A stretch of 64,000 bases of DNA from Spirodela intermedia (taxonomy: Eukaryota; Streptophyta; Magnoliopsida; Alismatales; Araceae), in the NCBI GenBank assembly GCA_902729315.2, contig LR746276.1, forward strand, positions 1,288,669 to 1,352,668, read 5' to 3'. The notes below the pieces were generated by a model, which worked only from the letters and a program-made list of their open reading frames with translations, had not been told where the DNA came from and did no database searches. A program made the position numbers and the translations under genes. Numbering within the stretch: position 1 is the stretch's first letter; every line of letters begins with the position of its first letter. Positions 48,886-62,372 of this stretch are shown piece by piece.

Positions 48886-51800
48886 GCGAGAAACCTCAAA
48901 AAGGCCACTTCTCTGGTAAGGCATCAATGAGACGCCATGACGATTCTACATAACTGTGGATGTCACATGTATCCCCCGCGGTCACCCCCAATTGCCCTCC
49001 ATGAGAGTAAGTTTCTCAAGAGACGGGAGACGGGATCCAAACAAGATCACCATCTATTCAAACACCAAGATTATATACCTAGAAATCTGAATCTCTACGA
49101 CCCATTTTAGTTAGCTTATAAAATCTCTTCTGCCCACAGTTCGATTCGAGGGTCCTTCCCGTGGGGAGACGGCCACAGATTGTTCACCTCGCTAAATCAA
49201 CCTTCCTCTTCCCTAAATCCCGATCTGTATGTGCATTCAGAAAACATGGGCCCTCCAGCGATGGCTGTCTTCGCGAGTACGAGGAGGGCATTCCCTGGTT
49301 CTTCAGACGTGTGGTTCCCCAAGGTGTTCCCCAGAAAAAACCCTAATTTCGTTGTACGGTTTATGCAGCTGCTTATATCGCATTCATACCATGTAAGAAA
49401 GCGCGTTTGAGGTCTAGGAAACCTAATCTCCCTCAGATACTAGTCCAAGGAGAGCGAAAGACCGAGACTACCGAGACAGCCGCGAACTACGGGATTTGAG
49501 AAGTGAAGGAATGAGAAGCGAGGATCGTGCATGCAGGACGTCAGGAGGCATCCCCCCTGGTGATCAGATGCTCCCTCTTGAAGGCTTTTAACCTGCGCTG
49601 TGATGATCAAATACTTAGGTCTTCCAGTTGCTTCCGTCTTGAACCCGCAAACTCAGATGCTCGCAGAAGCAGCTCTCCACTCGCTGGTTCGGCGAATTCA
49701 GTGGACTCATTCAAGCGCATCTCCTTTACACTCCTTCAGGAGTGCACTCGTATTTGTTCAAGGAGCTTTAGAAGATATGATTAAATAGCTTCTGCTGTAT
49801 TTTATACCGGTCTCGAGCCAAACAGCCTGATTCTTTGAGGCATCATGACAGTCCTTGCAGCAATCAGAAAGACTGTCGAAAGAACTGCAGTTATAAACTG
49901 CTGATCCTCTCGAAGTGGGGGATCTGTTCTTTCTCAGAGGAGTGCCGGAGGAACCCTAGCAAGGGAAGGAAAAAAAATATGACCTTACTCATCGAGAGAG
50001 ATCCCAACTCAATGAGACTGACAGAAGAATTAGGGTTTGTGGGTGAAGCCCACAGAGTACATGATTGACAACAGCAGAGATCCCCGATTTACATAAATAT
50101 TCTCGTTATATCAGGGATTAAGACCCCTAATACTAGGAGAATCTATACAGCAACATAAACTTAGGGTTTGGGACTAAAACATTCAACTGTGAATCCCACA
50201 AGGACTGGGAGAAGGGTGAGCCGGAGAAGAGACTGGGCTCTAAAAAGTTGACGACCAATTATAATCCTCGAATCAAACGGCATCGGATACGGAAGAAAAA
50301 AATTGTTTTGACGATTGAGGGTATCTAGGCCTTAAAAGACTAACCGGAAGCCCAAATACTTGGACCTGCTGAGCGAACAATACAGCCACAATGGAAGCAG
50401 AATATGATTCCTCCTGGCAAAGCGTTTGAACTCAGTGAGGAGAGAGTGCCATGGAGGAGTCTGAGAGAGGAAATTAGAGAGAGGCGACGGGATCAGCATC
50501 TCACGTTGCTGTTCTTACATCCAGGATGGAACCCTTCCATGTTCTGACATCAATCGGGACAAGCACACAAGGATTGTTTTCGTTCGAACAGAAATACAAC
50601 TGGACGTGATCACTTTGGATGGCTAACCTTCCTAGATTAGCGAAGATACGAGGTTTTCTCCGAGCACTATCAAATAAATTCAAGCCTTTTGAATTATATA
50701 CGTTCTGATTTCGACAAAACAAACATTCAAATTGGACAGACCGCAAGAAAAGGTCTATGTTACGTATCATTGATAATCTTAATGAAATACAGTGGAAAGA
50801 TGCTAATCATGAAGAAGATGATGATGATGATATCTAAGCCACGGAAAACCTTTTACGTTCTTAGTTCAATGAATTCTACTATCCAATGCATCTGTCTAAC
50901 CTTAAACTTGGATGATAGGGGTTTCAATGAGGAGTCTTTAGCCGTGATCTTAGTTCTTGGTTTCTTATTACGACCAAGGAGTTGGAAGGATGCGCTATCG
51001 ATATTAGATCTCGCAAAAAAAATCTACATCTTCTTTTAATCAATGTTTCATTCAGGGGCATAAACCGTTTGTTTATTCAATGGAATTTACGTTTTTTAAT
51101 TAATGAAAACCCGTCACGATAGCAAGATAATATCAACAATATTAACCGCACAATACTAAACAAAGTTATCACCAATATTGCTCATTATTTCAATTAGACC
51201 AAGGTTATTGTGAGAAAATTCAATGCAAGGACAATGTCATATAAGAGTGTACAGATTTTAAACAATATCCCAACCTCCTACCTCAAACTCCTCAACATTA
51301 CATTTATTCCAATACATATATCAAGCATGATAGCTGAACTTCGGGATTGTAGGAAAAATTTACTGTACCTTGACCAAACCACTCTAAAATACCATATGGG
51401 TTACTAAATTCTTAACTTGTATAGGTTGCGAGAAAGACACTGAAAAATGGGAATCAAGGTACTGAAAGAAAAGATTTAAAGAGAGACACTTTTTATCTGT
51501 TGAAAACACTTTTGGAACTTCCAGGGGTTATCAAACGACAGCTTCTGAATGGACAATCAAAGACATAGACATCCGCTAGCTAGGTTTCCAAAGAACACTG
51601 GCTGGCAAACCACGGATTTAATAAGTTTCGATCTATATCCTAAGTCTACATACTAGAACCCTACATATTCATTATATCTACTCCAATATTTCAATAAAAA
51701 CTAAACATAACCAAAATAATAGCGTTAGTATATTATATAATTAAGAGAACAATAGACTATACTGGTTATATTATCGTAACTGTTGGTAATTATTACACTT

Positions 51801-54190
51801 AGGATCCAAAATAGCAGTCTCCATGTTAATGCCTTTCTTCCAAGAGGAAAATGCATAAAATAAACCACGAATAACTTTTCTCTTCAGTACTTAATGCTTG
51901 CCAAGAGGAAAATATTTCATGTAATTAAGGCGTGAAAATGCTTTTCTCGAGTTGTAACTCTAGTCATTACGGCTGACCAGATTGGTGAACATGTTGTCTG
52001 AATTATTATTTCTTGTAATCTTCCACATCAGTTCTCTGATCATCATCTCAGGTACGAGTAATTGATTTCAGGTTGATTGTAATCAAACTTGCTTCATAAA
52101 TATGTCCTAATTATTATCATTAAAATTTCTTTTTCAACGAATCAATGTTCATCGATTCATTATTCATAACTAGGCAATTAAAAAAATGGCACTGAATTTG
52201 AGATGAAAGGTTCAATTGGAACTTTATCGGGCAAATGTCTTTCCTTCTTTCCTGAAACCTTCCTAGGAGCCACGTTGCAACGTTTTGCCATTTCTCATCA
52301 GTACTAAACGATCGCAATGAAACAAACACGGAAACAAAGGCTTCGGATCATGGTTCCTCATTCATTTTCTATAAAAGTCTAAATATCACTCATTTGCACT
52401 AAAGTAATACAACTCTTTGTACACTGGTGGAAGCGACATACCGGATTGTGGTTTCTAAAATCCAACGCTCACATCTCTACAGAGAAAAACACAGAATGCA
52501 TTCCGATTAGCTTTTCGATCTCTTTCCTTATTTTATCATCCACATCTATCGAACTCCAGGTTTCAACCTTATTCCTAACTCAATTACTACGTAAGTATAT
52601 ATACCTCCATGCATGAACCATGAAAAAGAGGAATACGTGGAGGTATATCGAGGGGAAGCTGTGACATTGTTTTCATTCGTACATTTACTTTGATGGGAAA
52701 TAAAATGAGTGCTTGAGCATCATCCAAGATTTCTAAGATAAATCAGACAGGAATGGTACTACCCCAGAGACCTAATATTTCTACGAGTGTTATGATACCT
52801 CAGATCGAACTGCTGCACCTCAAAGAACTTCTTATTTATTTGTCAACCTTTTGACCAACCTATTATTTACTTGTATGATCCTTTTCAGGTTTAGAGCTGG
52901 CTTGGAAGAGATTTGTCTTAAATATGATTCCAAATGCCTTCAGTCATTCCATGAGTGTCTCCAGAAATATGTTTCAAAATCATGGATGTGCGAGAGATAT
53001 TTCTAGTTGATGTTTTGGGTTGAAGAACAGTTGAGTTAAAACTATTTGGACACTGTCTGGAGAGACCAAGCATGCTGCATCTAGTCATTTCTCTATGGCT
53101 AACAAGGTCGTACCAAAGGAAGAAGCGTACGAGGGATTGGAGCACCTAGGAGATTATCGGACGGTGTCTTAGAAATTTCCATTTTCAGACCAATCAAGAG
53201 AATATGGACGCTCCTAAAACTGACAAATTAATCCTCAAAACTTTATAGATAAGATTGGCCACTGCTAGCACATCTAAGTCACCTACGGAAGATATTTATC
53301 TCTTGATGGATGGACATGATCGTCAATACGAGAGTGAACATCCGCACCGATATCAGAATCCGTTTTGGAAATGACAGTATGGATGTCGAGATACACGTCG
53401 TTCTCAGGTGGAGAACTCTCATGAAGAAGTGTGAGATATGAAGCTCGACAGGGATCACTGGGTTTTTTAGGCCTGAAGGCTCGTTATCGTCAGTGCAGCT
53501 CAGCCGAATTTTCTCTCCCCGAAGTACGAGGGAGACCCGACGTTTTAGGTTTCAGATAGCTGTAGAAGCCGAGGATGAGGATATAAAAAGAAAACGGATT
53601 CCGAGATCCGACTAAGAGCTCTGTGGTCTTGGGAACGAGAAGCCGGAAAGAAATTCCCAAGGAAGAAGAAAGGAGTAGATTCATAAACTCCACCGATGCG
53701 TTTGCGCGTTCGTTGTCTGAAGAAACTGCGCTAACTTTAGACTCGGATCGACTCTATTATCCCGATGCTTCGAGGAGGGATAACCCAGACTTGAAGACTA
53801 ACAAAGAAGACCGGATCAGGTGAAGTGGTCGAGTTGGTGTTAGTTTCACTGCTCGCGACAGATTCCACAAAAGAGAAGAACGTGAGCGAGAATTCCATGG
53901 GAGAAGTGCAACAGGCGGGTAGCCTCAAACCCCATTAAATTAGGAGATGAGAAGAGTTCACAACAACACAAAGGCAGGACCATGATCCGAGGAACAAGGA
54001 GATAGAACAATAAAACTAGGAGAACCATAACATCCAAAGGATGAAGGAGGAGGGGGAGAAGGAAACTAAAATTGTACATGAAATCCTGGAAGATGCTGAC
54101 CTTTGGGAGCCCGTCCAAACTTGCTCAAATCTCTAATATCCTTCACTCCAACTTAAATTACACCGTAGATCTCCTGTGGTGTATTCGCCA
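47639..54190. other. Gene-poor region with CT-rich block
   Basis: No family is recognised over 6.5 kb. A C/T-rich microsatellite block spans about 48465-48890. The segment 49.1-50.4 kb is moderately GC-rich without a convincing frame. From 50.5 to 52.6 kb the DNA is AT-rich. Frames at 53.5-53.9 kb (66-67 codons) are short and unassigned. The right-hand end is the 3' flank of the AHL gene. Confidence 0.5.
48465..48890. repeat. CT-rich low-complexity block
   Basis: About 425 bp of CT runs broken by TTCTTACCCC, CACACACA and short C runs. Open frames of 130-200 codons through it encode Ser/Leu or Arg/Glu polymers and are artefacts of the repeat. Confidence 0.93.
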
Positions 54191-55102
54191 TCAGAAGGGC
54201 GGCCGGCCGCCGGCATTCCCCGCCCATCCGTGCCCGTCCACCGGCAGCTGGCAATTGGCCATGTTCAGCGGAAAATTGAAGAAAGGCAGCCCAGAAGACG
54301 GGTCCGGGAACGGGTTACCGACACCTCCCCCACTCCCACTGCCGCCGCCCCCACCGGCCGACGCTTGAGACACCGGCGGCTGCATAGGCACCGGCTCTTC
54401 TTCCTCCAGAGGAAGCCGCTCGTAGGCGACGTTGGTAAAGGAGGCTGCAATCACGATAACTGGTCCCGCAGCGATGAGAGGACCGACAACGTTTCCCCCC
54501 ACGACCTGCCCCTGCCCGCCGGCGAGGAAGATGTTGAGGCTTGTTGCACCGGGAGGGGCCGGCGGAGGCAGGAAGGACCCAGAGAGGGAGAGGATCTCAA
54601 AGCGGCCCGGCAGTGTGACGATGGCCCCCACGGCGGCCGGCTGGCGGAGGCTGACGTTGGTCACGGTGCCGCTGCCGCTGAGGATGCAGATGCCGCGCTG
54701 GCGCCGGCGCGCGTATGTAGCAACGCAGTCGAAAACGTCGCAGCCGTTGCCGACCTCCAGGATGTGAGCTCGCAGGGTGTTGGGGCTCTCCTGGGTGATG
54801 ATTACCGGCGGCTTCGGCTTGTTCTTGGAGCCCGGCGGGCGCCCACGTGGCCGCCGGGTCACGATGTCTCCTGGGCCAGTTCCGGCGGCCACAAGCTCCA
54901 GACCCTGGCTTGAGTCGTCTCTCTCAGCGCCGGCGAAGTTGCTTCCGCCGCCGCCGCCGCTGCGATTGCCGCCGCTGCTGTTGGCGGCGTTGCTGTTGTC
55001 GTCATCGGAGTCTGGGTTGTGGTGCTGCAGGTGAAGGTCAGGACGGTGGAGCTGTTGCATGTATCGGGAGGCGGTGCCTAGATCCAACCCCGCCATGCCC
55101 AC
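54191..55102 (-). CDS. AHL: AT-hook motif nuclear-localized protein (clade A, type I AHL)
   Basis: An intronless frame of 303 aa on the minus strand. Residues 15-70 are His/Asp/Asn/Gly-rich low complexity. The single AT-hook with its type I extension, [17 protein letters not shown], lies at 83-99 and binds the minor groove of AT-rich DNA. The PPC/DUF296 domain follows (about 108-235), with [14 protein letters not shown], the conserved [15 protein letters not shown] core (166-180) that mediates partner binding, and [17 protein letters not shown]. The tail is Gly/Ser/Pro-rich. One AT-hook plus an intronless gene places it in clade A, whose Arabidopsis members (SOB3/AHL29, ESC/AHL27, AHL20-25) restrain hypocotyl growth and tune immunity and flowering by chromatin-level repression. 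The exact orthologue is not resolved. Gene length and GC content are normal for the clade. Confidence 0.96.
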   Translation of the reverse strand: MGMAGLDLGTASRYMQQLHRPDLHLQHHNPDSDDDNSNAANSSGGNRSGGGGGSNFAGAERDDSSQGLELVAAGTGPGDIVTRRPRGRPPGSKNKPKPPVIITQESPNTLRAHILEVGNGCDVFDCVATYARRRQRGICILSGSGTVTNVSLRQPAAVGAIVTLPGRFEILSLSGSFLPPPAPPGATSLNIFLAGGQGQVVGGNVVGPLIAAGPVIVIAASFTNVAYERLPLEEEEPVPMQPPVSQASAGGGGGSGSGGGVGNPFPDPSSGLPFFNFPLNMANCQLPVDGHGWAGNAGGRPPF

Positions 55103-55424
55103 ATCAAAAGAAAGAAAAGAGCGAGGAGATTAAAAATATTGCGGGAAGAAAACAGGAAGAGGCTCGTTTTTTTTCTTCTTTCGATTTAAAAACCGGAGAG
55201 AAAAGTACGGGGAAAGATTTTAAAACTAGGGTTTCATCTATTTTTTGTCATTTAAAACTTGCGGCAGAGAAAAGCAGGCGAGAGGGAAAACTATGGAGGA
55301 GGAGGAGACAGGCGGAGGAAGAGCTGAGTCGGGCAGCTGGAGCTCCAACTCCTCCCGTTGGGAAGAGCAATAGAAAAACGAGGACGGTCGAGTGAAGGGA
55401 AAGGGTAGTCGGAGAGAGAGACTG

Positions 55425-55431
55425 TCTGTGC

Positions 55432-55483
<52 letters not shown>

Positions 55484-55485
55484 AA
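55425..55485. repeat. GT/GA compound microsatellite in the AHL upstream region
   Basis: A (GT)n run (about 55430-55450) passes into (GA)n to about 55482. On the AHL strand it reads CT then AC, about 330-380 bp upstream of the start codon. A second GA tract lies at about 55577-55615. Confidence 0.93.
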
Positions 55486-55619
55486 GTGGAGGGGAAGAGA
55501 GAACAGAGAGCTAACGAGAGAAGGAAATGCGGCTGTTCCCCATAGCCGTTGATTAACAAATACAACACAGGTGTGTGTGAGAGAGAGAGAGAGAGGAGAG
55601 AGGGAGAGAGAGTCTACGC

Positions 55620-58600
55620 ACTACGATAGGGTGAAGAAAGGGACCGGAGGTTTTGGGGGGGGGGGAGGGGGGTGGGCGGGGTGTCATAGAGAGGAACAAA
55701 TGGATGGGATCGAGGGAGGGTGAGCGTGTACAACGGGAGGCATGCGAGCCTGCCGCGTCAATGAGATTATTTAATCGATTAAACTATATGAAATGACATA
55801 ATTGACGGTGATGTGGGAGCGCGTATTATTTTAATCTCCTCTTAACCATGGTTTACGTCGAGAGAGAGACATGACGGTTAACTATAGATCCCTGGGGTTT
55901 GACCTCGGGTTAGCCCTGCTGATGGAGGACGCGTGGGAGGGACGTCGCCGCGGCGGCTGGGCCCCACCCTACACCCCTTCGAGACCAAATAGGCGAGAGG
56001 ATCGGCTCGTAGCCGGCGCAATGCCCCCTCGAGGAGATAACCGGCTCGGAGCTTCGACCAGCTTGACCGTTGACTAACGTGGGGTGGGGGGGACCACCGA
56101 CGGGGACAGCCACCCCGATGGGTGAGATCGGTTTTGACTGTGTCAACGGAGAGCTGGGTGCGTTTCTTTCTTGCAAGGGGCCTACAGTTCACGGCACAAT
56201 TACGGCTCTACCACGACCAATCAGGATTGGACGGTTGGAGAGAGAATCTCCGAATCGTTTTAGTAAGAAATAAGAAAACATGGGCTCCCCCTCCAAGGCC
56301 GTACTTCTCAGTCAACAACGCCGCTCAAGTTTTCCTAGTTTCTAGCATGCAAAAAATAAAGTTCTAAGGTGAAATTACATGTCATGCATTGCTCTTAGAC
56401 GATTAAGTACAGTTTATTTAATCAAATATAAAGTGTAAACTTTATAAGTTCAGATGGTATCACTTTCGCATTAATTTTTTTCGAGCAAGACGTCTGCTAT
56501 CATTGAGACGTGGGCCTAGCGTTGGATGACTAAAAGTACGAGCAAAGAGCCTAGCTTACAATAATTTTTTTATGTTTCCGATAAATGATTAAAAAAGGGA
56601 AAGAAAACATTCTAGAAACAAGCCACACAACGTTGGAAGAGATGAGTAGGAGAAAGGTATGAGCACGAACTTATATTATTAAGATTATCCATACCAAATC
56701 GCATGTATTTAATTCTTTCATCATCTAAACAATATAACAAAATCAATTTGGGGTAGAACATTCCATCTAGGCGTGAAAAGACATTTCATTGGTCATACCT
56801 AAAATGACTAAAATGTCTTGAATGAATACAATAAACATATTTTCCACTAGGTTGAAAGTATATCCATTTTAAATAGCATGGGTATGAGATACAAGGATAA
56901 AAATATCTGTGTCAACTAAAAAATGCCAAAGAGCCTTTGTAAATCAACCATATGTAAGCATATGCCTATTTGGTACGAGTAATCATTTAAGGGTCAATGT
57001 ATTTAGCTATGGACATCATTAAATAGTCAAACATGTTGACGAGCACTTTCCTACGAAGCAAAAGCCACTGATTTCAATACATGCACCACCAGTCAACCCC
57101 AATTTAATGCACATATCTAAAATCTTTGTCGAAAGGATGGGGAACCAAAGAATAAAAAAAGGGAAATTTTGGTTAAGAAAAAGAAACTCAATTAGAAAAT
57201 CGGTGCATGCAGAAAGTGTTCAGAAATAATAGGAAGGTTGTGGTAGATAAAGGAACGAAATGAATAGTGATATTAAGCAAGCTCATGAATAGCAGTATAA
57301 CTAAACCTTCAGGTTAAAAGTTGCCAAGAAAAGGGTGGGATTTCCAAAATCCTGCTCCATTCCTGTTGATTTCCCAACATTTGCCACGCATAATAATCCC
57401 GAAATCTTAACCCATACTGCATGCCATTCAACGATCCGTGCCTAAACCTATAGATTAGGCATGCATGCCTTCTGGCTCTTTAGATCCTCTAGATCCGCAA
57501 GCTCTTTAGATGCTTCTGGCTCGCGAGGGGACACTTCCATCGTTTCACCCGTTTGAATGATAATTATAATCTCGGCGACGTTATATCTACCGCAAAAAGC
57601 TCAATCGATCGCTTTTCTCGGATTCCTTGTTATAATATTTGCCCATATAATGCGGGTACATCGTAGGGAATATAATAGAGCGCAGGATGATGACAATGGC
57701 TAATTGAGTCTGGTCGGGAGAATGGAGTCAGCTGCCTGTGGCGCTGCCGTGGTCATTCGTTCAAACAGTGGCGAACCGATGCCAGGAAGGCCTCCCGTTG
57801 GCTACTGTCCGGCCAAAATAGGAGCTTCCCGCTGGCTATTCTCAGTCTTGCGCGAGGACTAGCTGCTAAATCATACGTCCATTCATCTTCCTAGGACAAT
57901 AACGAGAAGAGTTGAGACGGAAGTGATATCGTTGTAAACATGCGAGCCTCCGATTGGTTGTTATAAGTATCTTTGCAGAAAAAGCTGATGAACCATATCT
58001 GGTATCATACTTCATCTCTACGCAACAATCGGAAGTGGTAAACTGAGCACCAAACAATCTATATCTTGAGTGTATTTTTCTCCCTGGTATACAGCAAAAA
58101 TGGGAGATTCGCTCCAGCTGGATCTTCTCGATCTCGCAGCAAGATTAGCTAGCAAGTCAGATGCGCATTTATTTGATATTTATTTCGGAAGCAGTCGTGG
58201 TAAGACTTGACTGAAGATGTTGAAGAGCGAAGAACCGATGCGATGAGCCCTTCGTATTCTGCCTTTTATAAAACTATATTGGGATCTCCTCTTCCCCTGG
58301 TTCTTCTCAATGTCGCCGAAAGACTAGGAAATAAATCAGACGGGCTGATAAAAACAGGGGTTACTTTTCTATTTTTCGATTGTCATTTCCCATGCATCAA
58401 TGAGGGGAATTCCGTAAAAGGGAGGCCTCTTCTAGTGCATGGCTCGAACCCTATAGTAGCTCTTCGGCATGTTGTGTTTTAACTACTCCAATGGTGCCCG
58501 ACATCCAAGTTCCAAATTATTGGCTTCCGACCGCATCTCCTATGGTCCTGGGCGGTCCCCGTCAAACAGATCGCTCCTCCCCAGCCTTGCTGACCTACCC

Positions 58601-61600
58601 CCCGGTGTGTTCGCCTCTCTTTCTCTCTCTCTCTCTCCAGATTCTCCTCTTTCAGGCCTCATCATGCTGGCAGGTCCAAACCTAATCCACGAGCATGCGG
58701 ACGGTCAGTGCAGGGAAGACCCCACCGTCACTGTTGACGGCAAGGGGGGAGGACTCTGCCGTCCTCGGGATTCAACCCGCGGGGGGTTCCTCCGACTGCC
58801 CTTATCTGCGAGGTGCACCCCCGTTTATTGAAGGAATCTCATCTCTGAAGACCCACCAGACGGAGAGTGGATGATCTAGAGTGAGAAACAATGCAGTTGC
58901 GCAGTTGCCCTTAGCTGCGCGGTTCACTCCTGTTCACAAAAAGGAGAGGATGAAGCCCACTGACGACGATGCGTAAGTTAGAGCGAGAACCTACATTGGT
59001 AGGTGTCCGAGCAACCATCCTGCACACGGAGAATCAACTCTCAGTATATGTTAATGAAATTGGACGGTAGGGTTAGATGTCCGATGGCTATACCTCATCG
59101 ACCTGCTACGTGGATGATCTTGGGGCGAAGTCGGATGAATCCCAGCCGCTAGATCAGCATCCGCACATGTATGCGATTCCTCTCAACCCTAAACTAAGCC
59201 CTATAAGGATGATTGGTGAGGGAGGAGGGGGCTTAATGCCGACAAAGTCTCTTGGCGATAAGGTTGCGTGCCCCTTGCGTTGTGGGGCCGGCTCTACCGG
59301 TGACGTCGCAAATTGGCGCGTAATCGCACCGCAGCCGCGACATAGACGGATCCAGAGAAGCCACCAAACCCCCACCGGAACTGAGCCGAGCCGATACGAA
59401 CGGAGCCACGCCGCCGCTTGAGCCGCAAAGGAGGGCGGGGGGAGGGGGGGTTGATCACGTGAGAATGGGGTCTGGGTCTGGTCAAAGGCAGCGCGGGGGT
59501 CGAGCCCGGTGAGCTGTCGGCTGAGACCCTTTCGTCGGGAAGCGGTCAGAAGCCCGTAAAACCCGGGCAACCCCTCAGACGCACGCGTAGGCACCGATAA
59601 GCCTTCCCGAGCCACTCCTGCTCGTGCCCGCTGCTGGCCTTTCCGCCCCTCTCTCTCTCTCTCTCTCCCTCCCTCTATCCATGTTGCTCGTTTAAACTTT
59701 CCCTTCTCTCTCTCTCACTCTCTCTCTCGCGCGTGTGCTGCGAGAAGCATGGGATCTGAAACAGAGGGGGGCAGAGGGGAAACCTAAACCCTAGAAAAGT
59801 GATACAGGAATGGAGCCCGCGGGAAGCTGCCCCCTCCCCCGGGTTTTTAGGGCACCACGCTGCTTTCCCGGCTCATTTTCCAAGTGAATGACTCAACATC
59901 GTCCTCCCGGCAGCACTCAGACTGCGCCACATTAAACCCACGACTGCTACTACTACTGCTATCGGCGACATTAGATAACATCGGCTCCCCGGCAAGATCG
60001 CCCAAGGGTAGGGAATTAGGGTTCTTCAAGGGGCCACAACCACGTAACGGTGCCGAGTTGATGGGGACGTCGCCTTTGGACTTTAGCCGCAGCAGTAGGG
60101 AGGGATTCTGGGGCCGGTGGGGCAGGAGACGGAGGACCGCAGTTTCACACGTCCTTTCACCCGCGCCGTTACTCGGCTGCCCCCTTCGGCCTGTCTCCAT
60201 CCCCGCTCGATGTAGATCTTGATCGACGACAAGGCGGCGGCGGAGTCGTTCGGGAAGAAGTGCGGAGGAGTGATGTCAAGGAGGAGCATCCTCGTTGGCG
60301 CCACGGACGCATGAATTGACGGGAGCACGTGTTCTCCGCCTACGACGCGGACGGTTGAAAATTTGAGGTTGTGAGCAACACGAGTTGGAGAAGGGGAGCT
60401 CACACTCAGTCTTCCCCTATCCTTCCACTGGTTTAGGCGAGGGGGGATGCCTGCTGTTCTCCAACAAAATGTCAGAGACGGATTGCTCTTGACCGACCCA
60501 TCCATGAAAACTCCCTCTATGTCGACTTCCAGGCTTGGGGTCAATTCGCAGTACCTCTCCTTGACGGGCGATCACTCTGATTAAGACCATAATCGGCGAA
60601 AGCAATAGGCCATCTCTTCAACTCCCAATCGGGTCCTACCATGGTAGTTAGACGAACCCTCACCTATAAGAAACCATGGTGGCTCCGTGGGCGACGACTA
60701 GGATCCCATCACTGTCATCTCTCTGGAAGCCTGAGCCCGTTCCCTTCAGATGCATCATCCCGTCGTATAACAAGATCGGGTCAGTCGATACAACAAAAAA
60801 TAAAGGAAACACATCTTACCCGAAGATTATTTACCCAGTTTAAAAGGAAATATGGTATCTATGATTAGTGACCCTGGGGGGTGATAAGTACTTCAGAGCT
60901 GTATTTTAGGGCAAAATTTCTTCGATTTCACGCCTGTGAACCATGAATCAGCCACTTAATGCTGTAATGATCTTTCCATTCAATAAGAATATGGGGAGGC
61001 CCTTCATAGGGTTCTCGAAATGGCGCCAACGAAGGACCGAACTTCGAAATTTCCCAACTGGCATAGATGTTGCCAAAATGTAGCCAAGCTCACGTATTTA
61101 TTGCTCCTGCTGTCACCGGTGAAAAACGCCGCCGATCGTTTGCTCATTATATTTCGTCCCAAACGAAGAGGTCAACTATTAGAATAGGGGTCACCTGTAA
61201 TAAAAAAAAATATGAAAACGCTTTTCTGGTGGATGTTATTTTCCGTGAAAGGAGAGCTGACTGTTTAGATCTCGCAAAGGGAATAATAATTGGAGACGAC
61301 TAGTTTGACTGGTATAAAGTATAAGCTCGATGGCAATGAGCGCGGTTTCCATGATTTTGGTAGAATAATATAATAAAGAGAAACTGATTTGTGAATCTTA
61401 GACAGGCACCGTGCAATAAATCTTCTTTTTCTGTGGAAAGCCGATGGAATGAAAAATGCAGTAATAAATTTCTAAAATAGTTGAAACGTCTCGCATGTGG
61501 TGATTCAGGTCAACGCAAGATCTAAAAGCGCTTATTAAATGAAACTTCTACAGTTGTAGACTGCCTTCCAATCATGAAGAGAAAATATTTAATACAGTTG

Positions 61601-62334
61601 AAGATCTTTTTCATTTGCATATTGCTGAATGTCGCAGAAATAAGCACCGATTTATGTTAATGCGAGTGGTTCGATACGGACAACCCTTGAACAAGACCAC
61701 TGATTTCTGTTTTCAGGATACGAATTCCCTATCACCATTTCGCCGTTTATTTTCCGGCTTTCTTCAACACAAAGGAGACAGCTCTTAGAATTGTAATTAA
61801 AAAATGGCCTGGAGCTATCAACGAAAACATCGATAATGAGGCACAGAGTGAAGGAGAAAGCGAGAATGAGAGAGAGAGAGAGAGGGGGGCGGAGGAGGAA
61901 GATAAAAGTACTAAACACAATCCGTTTGTGGCCTGGGGTCATTAACAATGGAGGAAACGGGAAGAAAACAAAAACCCCGCGACTTGTAGCCGGGGAAGTG
62001 TGTCTCCTTCGATAAAATGATTTTTCGGAGCGACTCCATGGGCCAGGCTTGTTCTTAGAGAATCCCCCCCCCCCCCCTTCATGCAGTAAAACATATGGTT
62101 CTACTTTACCGAAGATCAATTGATTTAGAAACTAGACGAACTACCTCTTTAATATTTTGTCGTCTACATCCGCTTTTCGGGTGGAAAGACCTCAGAGACG
62201 ATCCTTCTTCCTTTCTTCTCCCTCTTAAAGTCCCAGGTAAGCAGCCCACCATCGAAGGCCATTCAGGAAGGTGGGGGCCATCTCTCCCCGCTGCAGAACA
62301 AAAAGATTAATCAAATAGCTCGCCACTGTAGACG

Positions 62335-62372
<38 letters not shown>

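Noticed and set aside
48276-48930. Frames of 130-199 codons in the CT-rich block
   Set aside because: Low-complexity repeat without stops; parallel open frames on both strands show that the openness is due to base composition.
59779-59793. Telomere-like repeat
   Set aside because: Only about two imperfect TTTAGGG-type units on the opposite strand; this is the common plant promoter telobox, not an interstitial telomere.
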